The notes beneath the pieces were generated by a model that was not told the origin of the DNA, made no database searches, and saw only the letters and a list, made by a program, of their open reading frames with translations. From Micrococcaceae bacterium Sec5.1 (GTDB lineage: Bacteria > Actinomycetota > Actinomycetes > Actinomycetales > Micrococcaceae), in the NCBI GenBank assembly GCA_039636795.1, contig CP143430.1, positions 992,001 through 1,056,000 on the forward strand: a DNA stretch of 64,000 bases. Direction: 5' to 3'. Positions 38,845 through 49,000 of this stretch are shown piece by piece (positions within the stretch are counted from its first letter, which is position 1; the number at the start of each line of letters is the position of its first letter). Position numbers and translations under genes: made by a program.

Positions 38845-39597
38845 ATGACCAGTGCAAACAAGGTTGCACGGCATAGAGCTGAGGCCCCCAAGACCAGCTC
38901 ACTTGCCGTCATTGCCAAAGCTGTCAGCGACAACGCCGGTGGCGTTGGCCGTCAGGCAGCAGTGATCGCAGCTGCATCAGGCCTTGTGCTGACCAGCGGC
39001 GTGGCTGCAAATGCTGCGGATACCAATGTCCAGCGCGAATCCACGTCTGCGTCCGCCCTTGACGTGCAGTCGGTTGCCCAGGCCACCATTGCTGCCGATT
39101 CCAGCGTTGCCATCTCCTACGAGCGCCCCGTGGTCAAGACTGTCGAAGCCCCGGCTCCCGTCGTCGAGAAGGCACCTGCCAAGGAAGCTCCGGCTGCCGG
39201 CGGCACCGCTACTCTGGCGGTCAACACTGATACCTCCGCGGCCAAGGCGCCTGCTGCATCCAGCGGCCTCGGTGCAGCTATCGCTGCAGCGGCCTACGCA
39301 CAGCTCGGTGTCACACAGGACTGCACCATGCTGGTGACCAACTCGCTGGCCGCCGTCGGTATTCACTTCCACGATTGGCCGGCCGGCTACCTCTCCCTCG
39401 GCCGCACGGTCAGTGCGGCTGAAGCGCAGCCCGGCGACCTCGCTTACTACGCCAACGGTGGCTACGGCGGAATGGCACACATCGCTGTTTACGTCGGCAA
39501 CGGCATGGCAGTCCACGGTGGATGGAACGGATCCACCACGGCACTGTTCAGCGTGAACGTTGGCTCCGGCCCCGTTTTCATCCGCGTCAACGGCTGA
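38845..39597 (+). CDS. Exported NlpC/P60-like hydrolase, second copy
   Basis: A 250-residue paralogue of the preceding protein, with a nearly identical signal region (NAGGVGRQAAVIAAASGLVLT) but a diverged catalytic domain: Cys160 is in TQDCTMLVTNSL instead of WDCSGF, and His212 in MAHIAVYVGNG. ATG 38845 follows AAGAGAG. There is no third riboswitch; it is probably co-transcribed from the second riboswitch leader, with a terminator just after it. It may cut a different bond. Confidence 0.87.
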   Translation: MTSANKVARHRAEAPKTSSLAVIAKAVSDNAGGVGRQAAVIAAASGLVLTSGVAANAADTNVQRESTSASALDVQSVAQATIAADSSVAISYERPVVKTVEAPAPVVEKAPAKEAPAAGGTATLAVNTDTSAAKAPAASSGLGAAIAAAAYAQLGVTQDCTMLVTNSLAAVGIHFHDWPAGYLSLGRTVSAAEAQPGDLAYYANGGYGGMAHIAVYVGNGMAVHGGWNGSTTALFSVNVGSGPVFIRVNG

Positions 39598-39611
39598 TCA
39601 AATACTCCACG

Positions 39612-39645
39612 GAACACCCCGCAGGCTCCTGCCGGCGGGGTGTTC
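39612..39645 (+). terminator. Terminator after the cell-wall hydrolase cluster
   Basis: GAACACCCCGC pairs with GCGGGGTGTTC (loop AGGCTCCTGCCG), followed by TGCTTTAA. This is a strong stem with a short T-run, placed 14 bases after the stop. Confidence 0.85.
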
Positions 39646-39827
39646 TGCTTTAACGAGCAAGGTGTCCCGCACATGAACTTTCGCCAACACCGCAGGTGAA
39701 ACGGCAGAAAAATTCGTTGATATGGCATATGAGTGCTTACCCTTGTGTTGTCGATCCACAGCCCGTACAAGCAGAGGGCAGCCGGCCCTCGTGCCCCTGA
39801 CGGGTGCGGCCGTGAAGAGGTACGTGC

Positions 39828-40328
39828 ATGCGCACACTCGTTCTGAATGCTGGATATGAACCGCTGGCGGTAGTAACCTTCCGCCGGGCGCTGGTCCTTG
39901 TGCTGACTGGAAAAGCTAGCGTGGTGGCCGAAGGCGACGAGCCTGTCGTCGGGCCACAGGAGATTCTCGGAAGACCATCCGTGATTCTTCTCAATCGCTA
40001 CATCCGGCCCCGGTACAACAAGATCACTGCCGTGAGCCGCCGCGGGGTACTCCGCCGCGACGGCCATCGCTGCGCCTATTGCGGGAAAACAGCGCACACC
40101 ATAGACCACGTCCACCCCAAATCCAGGGGCGGCGCGGATTCCTGGGAAAACCTGGTTGCGGCGTGTTTGAAATGCAACAACGCCAAGAGTGACCACACGC
40201 TCGCCGAGATGGGTTGGAAACTTCGTTTCAAACCTGGCGTGCCCACAGGAACCATGTGGCAGATCAAAGAACTCGAGAAACCTGCGCCGGACTGGGATCC
40301 GTTCCTGTTGCCGGAATCCGCCGCCTGA
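39828..40328 (+). CDS. HNH endonuclease family protein
   Basis: A 166-residue protein with an N-terminal helper region (MRTLVLNAGYEPLAVVTFRRA) and a C-terminal HNH domain: CAYC (Cys82, Cys85), IDHVHP (Asp93, His94), ENLVAACLKCNNAKS (Asn108, Cys113, Cys116). The two CxxC pairs bind a structural zinc. This stand-alone form is very common in actinobacteria; its target is unknown. ATG 39828 is preceded by GAAGAGG. Confidence 0.92.
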   Translation: MRTLVLNAGYEPLAVVTFRRALVLVLTGKASVVAEGDEPVVGPQEILGRPSVILLNRYIRPRYNKITAVSRRGVLRRDGHRCAYCGKTAHTIDHVHPKSRGGADSWENLVAACLKCNNAKSDHTLAEMGWKLRFKPGVPTGTMWQIKELEKPAPDWDPFLLPESAA

Positions 40329-40370
40329 TCGATTTCTGTTGCCCTCCCGCCGTCCGGGTACTCTGGGCGG

Positions 40371-41264
40371 ATGGAGTTCAACGCTGTGATTCTGGCGGGT
40401 GGCAGGGCCACCCGCCTCGGTGGCGTGCCCAAGCCCGGATTAACGTTCGACGGCGCCAGCCTCCTTTCGCATGCCCTGCAGGCGGCGCGGGGAGCCTCCG
40501 CTGTGGTGGTGGTTGGTCCAGACACCTCTGGTATCGGCGGCGTCCTGCCTGATGGAGTTCTTAGCGCCCGGGAGGAGCCGGCCTTTGCCGGCCCTGCCGC
40601 CGCCATTGCTGCCGGTCTGGCGGCCTTTCACCACAATGGGGAGCCAGCGCCGTGGACGCTCGTCCTGGCATGCGACATGCCGCACGCCGCCAGGGGCATT
40701 GAGCCCCTATGGGAAGGACTGCGTGCGCATCCTGAAGTGGAAGGCGCAATGGCCGTTTCAGCCGACGGCCGGCAACAGCCCCTCCTGGGCATCTACAGCA
40801 CCCGGGCTTTGGAAAGGGAAGTTGCGGCAGCTTCGGCGTTAACGAACTCTTCAGTGTTCCGGCTGCTTGCTAGGCTGAACCTGCTGGCCGTTACTGTTCC
40901 CGATGGGTCTACCGATGATGTGGACACGTGGGAGGACGCTGAGGCCTTGGGCATACACGACGAGCAGGAGGCGGACATGAAGAGCCAGGAAGAGACGCTC
41001 GAGGACTGGTGCCGCACACTGTTGCAGGCCTTTGAGCTTGAGGGCGTTGAAGTGGACATCAATGAAGTCCTTGCCGTGGCAGGAGTTGCAGCCCACTCCG
41101 TGGTGCGGCCTGCTGCGCCACTGACAACGTTCATCGCAGGTTACGCTGCGGGCATGGCCAGGGGGATCGGGCAAGCCGCGGACGACACCGCCATGAGCGC
41201 TGCCCTGGATCTGGCCCGCCAGGTTGCCAAGCAATACCTGGAGCCCGGGACTGAGGCGGAATGA
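40371..41264 (+). CDS. mobA: Molybdenum cofactor guanylyltransferase fused to DUF6457
   Basis: The N-terminal 190 residues are MobA, which attaches GMP to molybdopterin to form the dinucleotide cofactor; LAGGRATRLGG (residues 8-18) is the nucleotide-binding loop and ACDMPH the metal-binding motif. Residues about 203-297 form a DUF6457 domain (EDWCRTLLQAFELEGVEVDINEVL). The two are separate genes in many actinobacteria. The ATG lies six bases after TACTCT, suggesting a leaderless mRNA. Its last four bases overlap moeA. Confidence 0.93.
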   Translation: MEFNAVILAGGRATRLGGVPKPGLTFDGASLLSHALQAARGASAVVVVGPDTSGIGGVLPDGVLSAREEPAFAGPAAAIAAGLAAFHHNGEPAPWTLVLACDMPHAARGIEPLWEGLRAHPEVEGAMAVSADGRQQPLLGIYSTRALEREVAAASALTNSSVFRLLARLNLLAVTVPDGSTDDVDTWEDAEALGIHDEQEADMKSQEETLEDWCRTLLQAFELEGVEVDINEVLAVAGVAAHSVVRPAAPLTTFIAGYAAGMARGIGQAADDTAMSAALDLARQVAKQYLEPGTEAE

Positions 41265-42607
41265 CCGAGGCCCCCGGACAGGGCCACCACCACGCGGCAC
41301 ACACATGGCATGAGGCCCGGCAGCGTGCCTTTGACGTCGCCGCTCCCATCCCGCCAAGCCCAGTGCCGTTGAAGGCTGCCTTGGGAAGGACATTGGCCTC
41401 GGATGCAGTGGCCATTCAGGACATGCCGCACTATGCGTCCTCCGCCATGGACGGCTGGGCTGTCAACGGAACGGGTCCATGGATTCTTGTTGAGCCCGGC
41501 CACAGACTTGCTCCCCATCAGGCCAGTCCCATCGTCACCGGAGGACTCATTCCGCCCGGCGCCAAGGCCGTTCTGCGCACCGAAAGCGGCGTTATTACCA
41601 CGGACGACGACGGCCTTCCGATCCTTGCGCTCGGCGGCTTGGCGAAGCCGGGGGAGCCACGCAATGGCCAGCACATCCGCAAAGCTGCCGAGGAAGCCGC
41701 AGAAGGGGACGTGCTGCTCAAAGCCGGTACCGTCCTGAATCCTGCGCACATTGCCTTGGCTGCCCTGGCGGGCCTCGATGAGTTGGAAGTCCTGGGGAAA
41801 CCCTTGGTGCGATTCCTCCTGACGGGCTCGGAAGTGGTGACGCAAGGGGTTCCCCTACCGGGGAAGGTCCGGGATACCTTCGGACCTCAGCTAGGCGCTG
41901 TCGTCGAACTCCTTGGTGGCATCGCAGGAGAGCAACTCAAGGTTGGCGACAACTACGACGACTGGCTTGCGGCTTTGCAGGACACCGAGCCTGAACCCGC
42001 GGAACCATATGCAGCACCGGAGCCGCCGGCCGACGTCGTTATTACTACAGGCGGTACCGGACGCTCAGGGACGGACCATTTCAGGAGGGCCGTGGCTGAA
42101 CTGGGCGGCCGGCTGCTGATCGATGGCATTGCCATGCGCCCCGGCCACCCGGCCGTGTTGGCGGAGCTTCCGGACGGACGCTTCGTGCTGGGCCTGCCCG
42201 GGAATCCGCTGGCTGCCATGATGGCATTGTTCACGGTTGGGGGCCCGCTGCTCGCAGCGCTTGGCCACGGGAAGCTGGAGGACGTTGGCGAGGTTCCCAG
42301 CGGTGCAATGATCGACGCCGATCCTGGACGGACGCGCCTGATGCCTTTCAAACTGGTCTACGGATTGGCATCGCCCGCGCAGCATGCCGGCCCGGGGATG
42401 ATGCGTGGGCTGGCGGGAGCAGATGGCGTCTTGGTGGTGCCGCCGCATGGTGTCCAGATGGGCGAACTGGTCCCGGCCTTTCCCTTGCCGTGGGGTAAAC
42501 CTTTGCCCGCACCCAAGGCCGCTGAAGGAAAACCACGCAAGTCGCCGGCCCGGCAACAAAAGAAGGCCCCGTCCGGTCCTGTTGACTGGAGCGCGTTGGA
42601 AGCCTAG
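41261..42607 (+). CDS. moeA: Molybdopterin molybdenumtransferase MoeA
   Basis: MoeA inserts molybdate into adenylylated molybdopterin. The 448-residue protein has the MoeA core (MDGWAVNG, TGSEV, VVITTGGTGRSGTDH, GLPGNPLAAM) and a longer, Lys/Pro-rich C-terminal tail. It overlaps mobA by four bases (ATGA), implying coupling. It provides the cofactor for the oxidoreductase encoded next. Confidence 0.94.
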   Translation: MTEAPGQGHHHAAHTWHEARQRAFDVAAPIPPSPVPLKAALGRTLASDAVAIQDMPHYASSAMDGWAVNGTGPWILVEPGHRLAPHQASPIVTGGLIPPGAKAVLRTESGVITTDDDGLPILALGGLAKPGEPRNGQHIRKAAEEAAEGDVLLKAGTVLNPAHIALAALAGLDELEVLGKPLVRFLLTGSEVVTQGVPLPGKVRDTFGPQLGAVVELLGGIAGEQLKVGDNYDDWLAALQDTEPEPAEPYAAPEPPADVVITTGGTGRSGTDHFRRAVAELGGRLLIDGIAMRPGHPAVLAELPDGRFVLGLPGNPLAAMMALFTVGGPLLAALGHGKLEDVGEVPSGAMIDADPGRTRLMPFKLVYGLASPAQHAGPGMMRGLAGADGVLVVPPHGVQMGELVPAFPLPWGKPLPAPKAAEGKPRKSPARQQKKAPSGPVDWSALEA

Positions 42608-42664
42608 GGGTCGCCGGGTGGACGCAGGTGGCAACTGGGTGCCCGGGCTTGCAATGATGGACCC

Positions 42665-44974
42665 ATGAACAGGCATGCTCCCGAACAGGACATCAATGAA
42701 GATGACCTGCAAATCCACCCGCCCAAGAAGGCTGCGGCAGGCCTCAAGGCTGTCACTGTCGCCCTTGAAAGGGGCTACTCCCAGGCAGGAGTAGCCCGCA
42801 CGGTCCGCTCCATGCTCAGGGTCAACCAGCATGACGGCTTTGATTGTCCGGGCTGCGCCTGGCCGGAATCCATCACGGGACGTCGCAGTCCCGCGGAATT
42901 CTGTGAGAACGGCGCCAAGGCAATCGCTGAGGAAAGCACCACACGGACAGTGGGGGCAGATTTCTGGGCAGCACATTCCATCGCCGATCTTGAAGACAAG
43001 ACCGAATACTGGTTGGGGAGCCAAGGGCGAATCGCCGAGCCTGTAGTCCTCAAACCGGGGGATACCCACTATTCCCCGATCAGCTGGACTGAAGCCTTTG
43101 CCTTGATCGGGGAGCATATCAATGCCACCACACCTGATCGCTGCGTTTTCTACACCTCCGGCCGGACGGCCAACGAGACCGCGTTCATGTACCAGTTGTT
43201 CGCCCGCAGCCTGGGCACCAACAACCTGCCGGACTGCTCCAACATGTGCCATGAGTCCTCGGGCAGCGCGCTGAACCCGACCATCGGGATCGGCAAGGGA
43301 ACGGTCTCGCTGGAAGACATCCACCACGCCGAACTGGTGTTCGTGGTGGGCCAGAACCCCGGAACCAACCATCCGCGCATGCTGTCCGCTTTGCGTGACT
43401 GCAAGAACAACGGCGGAAAGATCGTTGCAGTGAACCCGCTTCCGGAAGCGGGACTGCTGAACTTCAAGGACCCCCAGTCGCTCAATGGCGTGATCGGCGG
43501 CGGCACTACTATCGCGGACGAATTCCTCAAGATCAAGGTCGGTGGCGACCTCGCTCTGTTCCAGGCCCTGGGCCACCTGCTCCTGGAGGAAGAGAAACTG
43601 AACCCGGGGACGATCGTCGATAAGTCATTTATCGGGAAGCAGACCGAAGGCTTCGAAGCGTACGCCAAGGCGCGGTCCCAGCTGGACTGGGACGAAACCG
43701 AGCGCGCAACAGGTCTGTCCCGCGAGGAGATCGTCACTGTGGCGGGGCTGATGGCCAAATCAAAGGCGACCATTATTTGCTGGGCGCTGGGCTTGACCCA
43801 GCAGCCGCACTCCGTGGATACGCTGAAGGAGATCATCAACCTGCTCCTGCTCCAAGGCAACTTCGGCAAGCGGGGAGCCGGGGCCTGCCCGGTGCGTGGC
43901 CACTCCAACGTCCAGGGCGATCGCACCATGGGTATTTGGGAGAAGCCGGGCGAAACGTTCCTTGCTGCGCTGGACAAGGAGTTTGGATTCCAGATGCCTC
44001 GCGAGCATGGATATGACTCCGTGGAGACCCAGCACGCCCTGGAAAAGGGGGAAGTAGATGTCTTCGTGTCCATGGGTGGAAATTTTGCTGCAGCCGGATC
44101 TGACACCGCAGCGCTGGAAGCCGGGCTCAAGACTGCTGGACTGACTGTGCACATCTCCACCAAGCCGAACCGTGCCCACGTGGTGCACGGGAAGACATCC
44201 CTGATCCTGCCCACATTGGGGCGCACGGACACGGACGACAAACACCCCAAGGGCAAGCAGTTCCTGTCGGTGGAGGATTCAATGTCCGTCATCCACAAGA
44301 CGCAGGGCAGGCTGGCTCCGATCTCCGAGCACCTCCTGAGCGAACCGGTCATCGTTGCCCGGATGGCGCAGGCGACACTCGGGGATGATCACGGAGTGGA
44401 CTGGCGCGCCATGGCAGAGGACTATGACGTGATCCGGGACCACATCTCACGTGTCATCCCGGGGTTCGAGGACTTCAACGCCAGGGTCCGGACGAAGAAC
44501 GGCTTTGTCCTGCCGAACCCGCCACGGGATACCCGTACCTTCGCAACTGACATCGGCAAAGCACGGTTCTCCGTCAGTCCGCTTGAGTATCTTGAAGCTC
44601 CAGAGGGCCACTTGATCCTGCAGACGGTACGCAGCCACGATCAATACAACACCACGTTCTATGGCCTGGATGACCGCTACCGTGGGGTCTCGGACGCCAG
44701 AAGGGTGATCCTGGTCCACGAGGAAGACCTCGCTGGCCTGGGCTTCAAGGACCGTGACCTGGTGGACGTCATTTCCACTTTTGCCGGCACTGAGCGGCGA
44801 GCCAATAAGTTCCGGCTGATCGCGTACCCCACGGCCAAGGGCTGCGCTGCCGCATACTTCCCGGAAGCTAACGCCCTGGTCCACCGCGAACTTGTGGCCC
44901 GGGAATCCAACACGCCCGGCTACAAGGCGATGACTGTACGGTTCGTGAAACACCCCGAGGAGAACGGATCCTGA
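42665..44974 (+). CDS. FdhF/YdeP-type molybdopterin oxidoreductase
   Basis: A 769-residue molybdopterin enzyme of the formate-dehydrogenase-alpha-like (YdeP) branch. Near the N-terminus DCPGCAWPES (Cys61, Cys64) replaces the usual four-cysteine iron-sulfur motif. The molybdopterin domains follow (CSNMCHESSGSALNPTIG, VRGHSNVQGDRTMG), with the C-terminal dinucleotide-binding domain (LQTVRSHDQYNTTFYG). The substrate is not certain; formate is possible. The ATG is six bases after AATGAT, so a leaderless mRNA is possible. The stop is one base before fdhD. Confidence 0.9.
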   Translation: MNRHAPEQDINEDDLQIHPPKKAAAGLKAVTVALERGYSQAGVARTVRSMLRVNQHDGFDCPGCAWPESITGRRSPAEFCENGAKAIAEESTTRTVGADFWAAHSIADLEDKTEYWLGSQGRIAEPVVLKPGDTHYSPISWTEAFALIGEHINATTPDRCVFYTSGRTANETAFMYQLFARSLGTNNLPDCSNMCHESSGSALNPTIGIGKGTVSLEDIHHAELVFVVGQNPGTNHPRMLSALRDCKNNGGKIVAVNPLPEAGLLNFKDPQSLNGVIGGGTTIADEFLKIKVGGDLALFQALGHLLLEEEKLNPGTIVDKSFIGKQTEGFEAYAKARSQLDWDETERATGLSREEIVTVAGLMAKSKATIICWALGLTQQPHSVDTLKEIINLLLLQGNFGKRGAGACPVRGHSNVQGDRTMGIWEKPGETFLAALDKEFGFQMPREHGYDSVETQHALEKGEVDVFVSMGGNFAAAGSDTAALEAGLKTAGLTVHISTKPNRAHVVHGKTSLILPTLGRTDTDDKHPKGKQFLSVEDSMSVIHKTQGRLAPISEHLLSEPVIVARMAQATLGDDHGVDWRAMAEDYDVIRDHISRVIPGFEDFNARVRTKNGFVLPNPPRDTRTFATDIGKARFSVSPLEYLEAPEGHLILQTVRSHDQYNTTFYGLDDRYRGVSDARRVILVHEEDLAGLGFKDRDLVDVISTFAGTERRANKFRLIAYPTAKGCAAAYFPEANALVHRELVARESNTPGYKAMTVRFVKHPEENGS

Positions 44975-44975
44975 C

Positions 44976-45842
44976 ATGGGACGCGTGACCCAGCGCCGAA
45001 AGCTGCATAAGTTCGTCCTGGACGGATCGCCCCAGGCCCTGGAACACCCTGTCCGATACAAGGAAGACATCCTCGCGGTCGAAGAGCCCCTGGAAATCCG
45101 TCTTGGTGAAATGTCGTTCTCGGTGACCATGCGGACCCCTGGAGACGACTTCGATCTGGTGGCGGGATTCCTTGTGTCGGAGGGCATCATCTGGGAGCCG
45201 GGGCAACTGGTCTCCGAGCGTTTCTGCGCGGGGGAGGACGAGGAAGGCGTGCAGACCTTCAACGTCGTGGACGCACAGCTGCGGCCCGACGTCGAACGTC
45301 CGGACACCGGCCGTAACGTCTACACCTCAAGCTCCTGCGGCATTTGCGGCACCGACTCGATCGACGCCGTCCGGAAGTCCTCGCGGCACAGTCCCCAGGA
45401 CGATGAGGTCACGGTCCCCGTAAAGGCGCTTGCTGCCCTCCCGGACCGGTTGCGTGAGGCGCAGGCGGTTTTCGCCAAAACAGGTGGCGTCCATGCCGCG
45501 GGCCTTTTCAGGATTCACGACGACGGTACTTCCGAGCTGCTGTGCCTGCGGGAAGACGTGGGCCGGCACAACGCCGTGGACAAAGTGGTGGGTTGGGCTT
45601 TGCGGGCCGGCAAGCTGCCATTGAAAGGAACGGTTCTTCAGGTATCCGGCCGGGCATCTTTCGAGCTCGTCCAGAAAGCTGCCATGGCGGGCATTCCCGT
45701 CCTTGCGGCCGTCAGCGCTCCCTCCAGCCTCGCGGCCGAGCTCGCGGACGAAACAGGTATCACGTTGGTGGGCTTCAGCCGTGGGTCGAGCCTGAACGTG
45801 TACGCGGGCAGGGACCGGATCGTGGGAGAAGAGGCTGGCTAG
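44976..45842 (+). CDS. fdhD: Sulfurtransferase FdhD
   Basis: FdhD delivers sulfur from a cysteine desulfurase to the molybdenum cofactor and is needed for formate-dehydrogenase activity. The 288-residue protein has the CxxC loop at Cys121 and Cys124 (SSSCGICGTDSID) and the REDVGRHNAVDK motif. It starts one base after the oxidoreductase stop. Its presence supports the view that the neighbouring enzyme is FdhD-dependent. Confidence 0.95.
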   Translation: MGRVTQRRKLHKFVLDGSPQALEHPVRYKEDILAVEEPLEIRLGEMSFSVTMRTPGDDFDLVAGFLVSEGIIWEPGQLVSERFCAGEDEEGVQTFNVVDAQLRPDVERPDTGRNVYTSSSCGICGTDSIDAVRKSSRHSPQDDEVTVPVKALAALPDRLREAQAVFAKTGGVHAAGLFRIHDDGTSELLCLREDVGRHNAVDKVVGWALRAGKLPLKGTVLQVSGRASFELVQKAAMAGIPVLAAVSAPSSLAAELADETGITLVGFSRGSSLNVYAGRDRIVGEEAG

Positions 45843-45875
45843 CGCCGCTATTCCCTGTGGATAGTCCTCGTTCAC

Positions 45876-45904
45876 TTGGCTATTGAGCTGGAACAACGTA
45901 GATT
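45876..45904 (+). promoter_or_regulatory. Candidate promoter of the alpha-mannosidase gene
   Basis: TTGGCT (45876-45881), a 17-base spacer and TAGATT (45899-45904) form a good sigma-A-like promoter, giving a leader of about 100 bases before TTG 46014. Confidence 0.5.
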
Positions 45905-46013
45905 TTATCCATCGATTGGAATCGCTGTGTCCTCGAATAACGCCGTCCATAAAGTGCCGGCTCGCCCGCCAGCCATGACGCTTTGCCACCAGCCAATGCC
46001 TAAGGGGATTTAA

Positions 46014-49000
46014 TTGCACGACGATCGCCGGATCACTGAACAGCGTCTCGATCGATTCGTTCGGGAACGTCTTCTTCCGGCCATTTACGGCAGGTCCGTC
46101 CCACTGCAGCTCAGCAGCTGGGATGCGCCTGGAGAACCCGTGCCCGCAGCCGAGGCCATGCGCCAGCTCTTCACGCCCCAGGAGCCGGGCGCACCTTGGG
46201 GTAAGCCGTGGAGCACTAAATGGCTCCGCCTGCAGGGTGAAGTTCCAGAAGGCTGGGGTTCTGCCGAGGGGACGGCGGTGGAAATCATCGTGGACCTTGG
46301 CTTCAACAGCGACGTGCCGGGGTTCCAGTGTGAAGGCACAGCCTGGCGCGCCGATGCCAGCATCATCAAGGCCATCTCCCCACGTAACTACCACGTTCCG
46401 CTGAAGCTGCTCGGTGGCGGATTGTCCGTGGATTTCTATGTGGAAGCAGCAGCCAACCCGGATGTGTCGCAGGGTTGGTCATTTGCGCCTACTCCTTTGG
46501 GGGACAAGGCGACATCCGGAGACGAACCCCGGTATCGCCTCGGCCGGATTGCCATTGCCGAACTCAACGAGACGGTGTGGGAACTGAACCAGGACGTGTG
46601 GACACTGAGTGGTCTCATGCACGAGCTCCCCATGGAGCTGCCGCGCCGCCACGAAATCCTGCGGGCCCTGGAACGGATGCTGGACATCATGGACCCGGAC
46701 GATGTTGCGGGAACGGCTGCCGCAGGCCGCGAGGCACTGGCAGAGGTACTGAGCCGGCCCGCCTATGCTTCGGCCCACGAACTCGTGGCTACCGGTCATG
46801 CGCACATCGACTCCGCTTGGTTGTGGCCTGTCCGTGAAACCATCCGCAAGTGTGCCCGTACATTCTCCAATGTCGTGGCTCTCATGGACGAGAACCCCGA
46901 CTTCGTCTTCTCGTGTTCCTCGGCCCAGCAGATGGCCTGGATCAAGGAATTCTTCCCTGAGCTTTTTGTCCGCATCCGGGAAAAGGTCAGGGCCGGGCAG
47001 TTCGTTCCCGTCGGTGGCATGTGGGTTGAATCGGACACCAACATGCCCGGTGGCGAGGCCATGGCGCGCCAGTTCGTGGAAGGCAAGAGTTTCTTCCTGA
47101 AGGAATTCGACGTGGAGTGCCAGGAAGCCTGGCTGCCCGATTCGTTCGGCTACTCCGGCGCACTCCCACAAATCGTTAAATCTGCAGGTTTGCGATGGTT
47201 CCTTACGCAGAAGATTTCCTGGAACAAGGTGAACCGGATGCCGCACCACACGTTCACGTGGGAAGGCATCGATGGCACCCGGTTGTTCACCCATTTCCCG
47301 CCGGTAGACACGTATAACGCAGAGCTCCATGCCCGCGAGCTTGCGCATGCGGAACGCAACTACCGTGAGCACGGGCGCGGCACAATGTCACTGGTTCCCT
47401 TCGGTTATGGCGACGGCGGTGGTGGTCCCACACGCGAGATGGTGGCCGCTGCACACCGCACGGCAGATCTCGAGGGTTCACCCAAGGTCAGGTTGGGCAC
47501 GGCCAAGGACTTCTTCACGGCGGCCGAAGCCGAGTATCGCAACCTCCCGGTGTGGGTGGGCGAGATGTACCTGGAGATGCACCGCGGAACGTACACCAGC
47601 CAAGCGAAGACCAAGCGGGGCAACCGGCGCAGCGAGCACCTGCTGCGTGAGGCAGAACTGTGGTGCTCCACGGCTGCAGTGCGACTGGGCGACGCCTATG
47701 CCTTTCCCGAAGCGGAGCTCAAGAGGCTCTGGCGGTTGGTGCTCCTCCAGCAATTCCACGACATCCTGCCGGGCAGTTCCATCGCCTGGGTCCACCAGGA
47801 TGCCGAGCGGAACTACGAGGCAATCGCCCGCGATCTCGAGGCCATCATCACCCAGGCTGCTCAGGCACTTGTCGGCCAGGGAGACAGGCAGTTCCTGCTC
47901 AACGCGGCCCCACACAAGCGGGCTGGCGTGCCGGCACTCGCCGCTGCGGAAGCCGTGAAGCCGGACGCAGTTGTTGATGCCGGCGAAAAGGATGGCGGCT
48001 ACGTCCTGGACAACGGAATCATCCGAGCCGTGGTGGACAGTGATGGCTTGTTGACCTCGCTTACGGATCATTCCTCTGGCCGTGAGGCGATTGCCCCCGA
48101 TCAGCCCGGCAACCTGCTTGAGCTGTTCAGGGATACTCCCAATGAATGGGACGCCTGGGACATCGAGGAGTTCTACCGTCGCAACGTCACCAAGCTGACG
48201 GAGGCGGAAACCATCGATCTTGAGCGTACGGCGGCAGGCGCCGTCGTGGTGGTCAAGCGTACGGTTGGTGCCTCCACCATCACGCAACGGATAACGCTCG
48301 ACGCCGGTGCGGAGTCGCTGGGGATCGCCACCACAGTGGACTGGCGGGAACGCGAAAAGATGCTCAAGATCGCCTTCCCACTGGATGTCCGGGCGGACCG
48401 CTCGGCCTCCGAGACCCAGTTCGGCCATGTGTTCCGGCCGACCCACACGAACACATCATGGGATGCTGCGAAGTTTGAGATCTGCGCACATCGCTGGATC
48501 CACGTTGCCGAGCCAGGTTATGGCGTGGCGGTCAGCAACTCCTCCAGCTATGGGCACGACGTCACCAGGGCTGTCCGCGGAGACGGGGGGACGACGACCA
48601 CCGTCCGTGTCTCGCTGTTGCGCTCCGCCAGGTTCCCGGACCCTGAAGCGGACCGCGGCGAGCACACACTTGAACTGTCCATCAGGCCTGGAGCGGGGAT
48701 CGGGGATGCCGTGGAGGAGGGCTACCGGACCAACCTGAAGGCCCGCTATGTCACGGGCAGCAAGCCAGTGGAACCGCTTGTGTCCGTATCCAACCCTGCC
48801 TTGGCAGTGGAGGCAGTGAAGCTGGCCGAGGATGGCTCCGGAGACGTCATTGTGCGTCTTTACGAATCCTTGGGACAACGCTCAGCCGGCGTTGTCAGGG
48901 CCAACTTTGAAGCTCATGGCGTCCAGGCCGCGGACCTGCTGGAACGGCCGGTAGAGGCCCCTGGAGTGACTGTGGGGCAGGCAGCAGCTGAGCTGGTCCT

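Noticed and set aside
40371..45842. Molybdenum-cofactor riboswitch for the mob/moe/fdh genes
   Set aside because: The start of mobA is apparently leaderless, leaving no room for a leader RNA.
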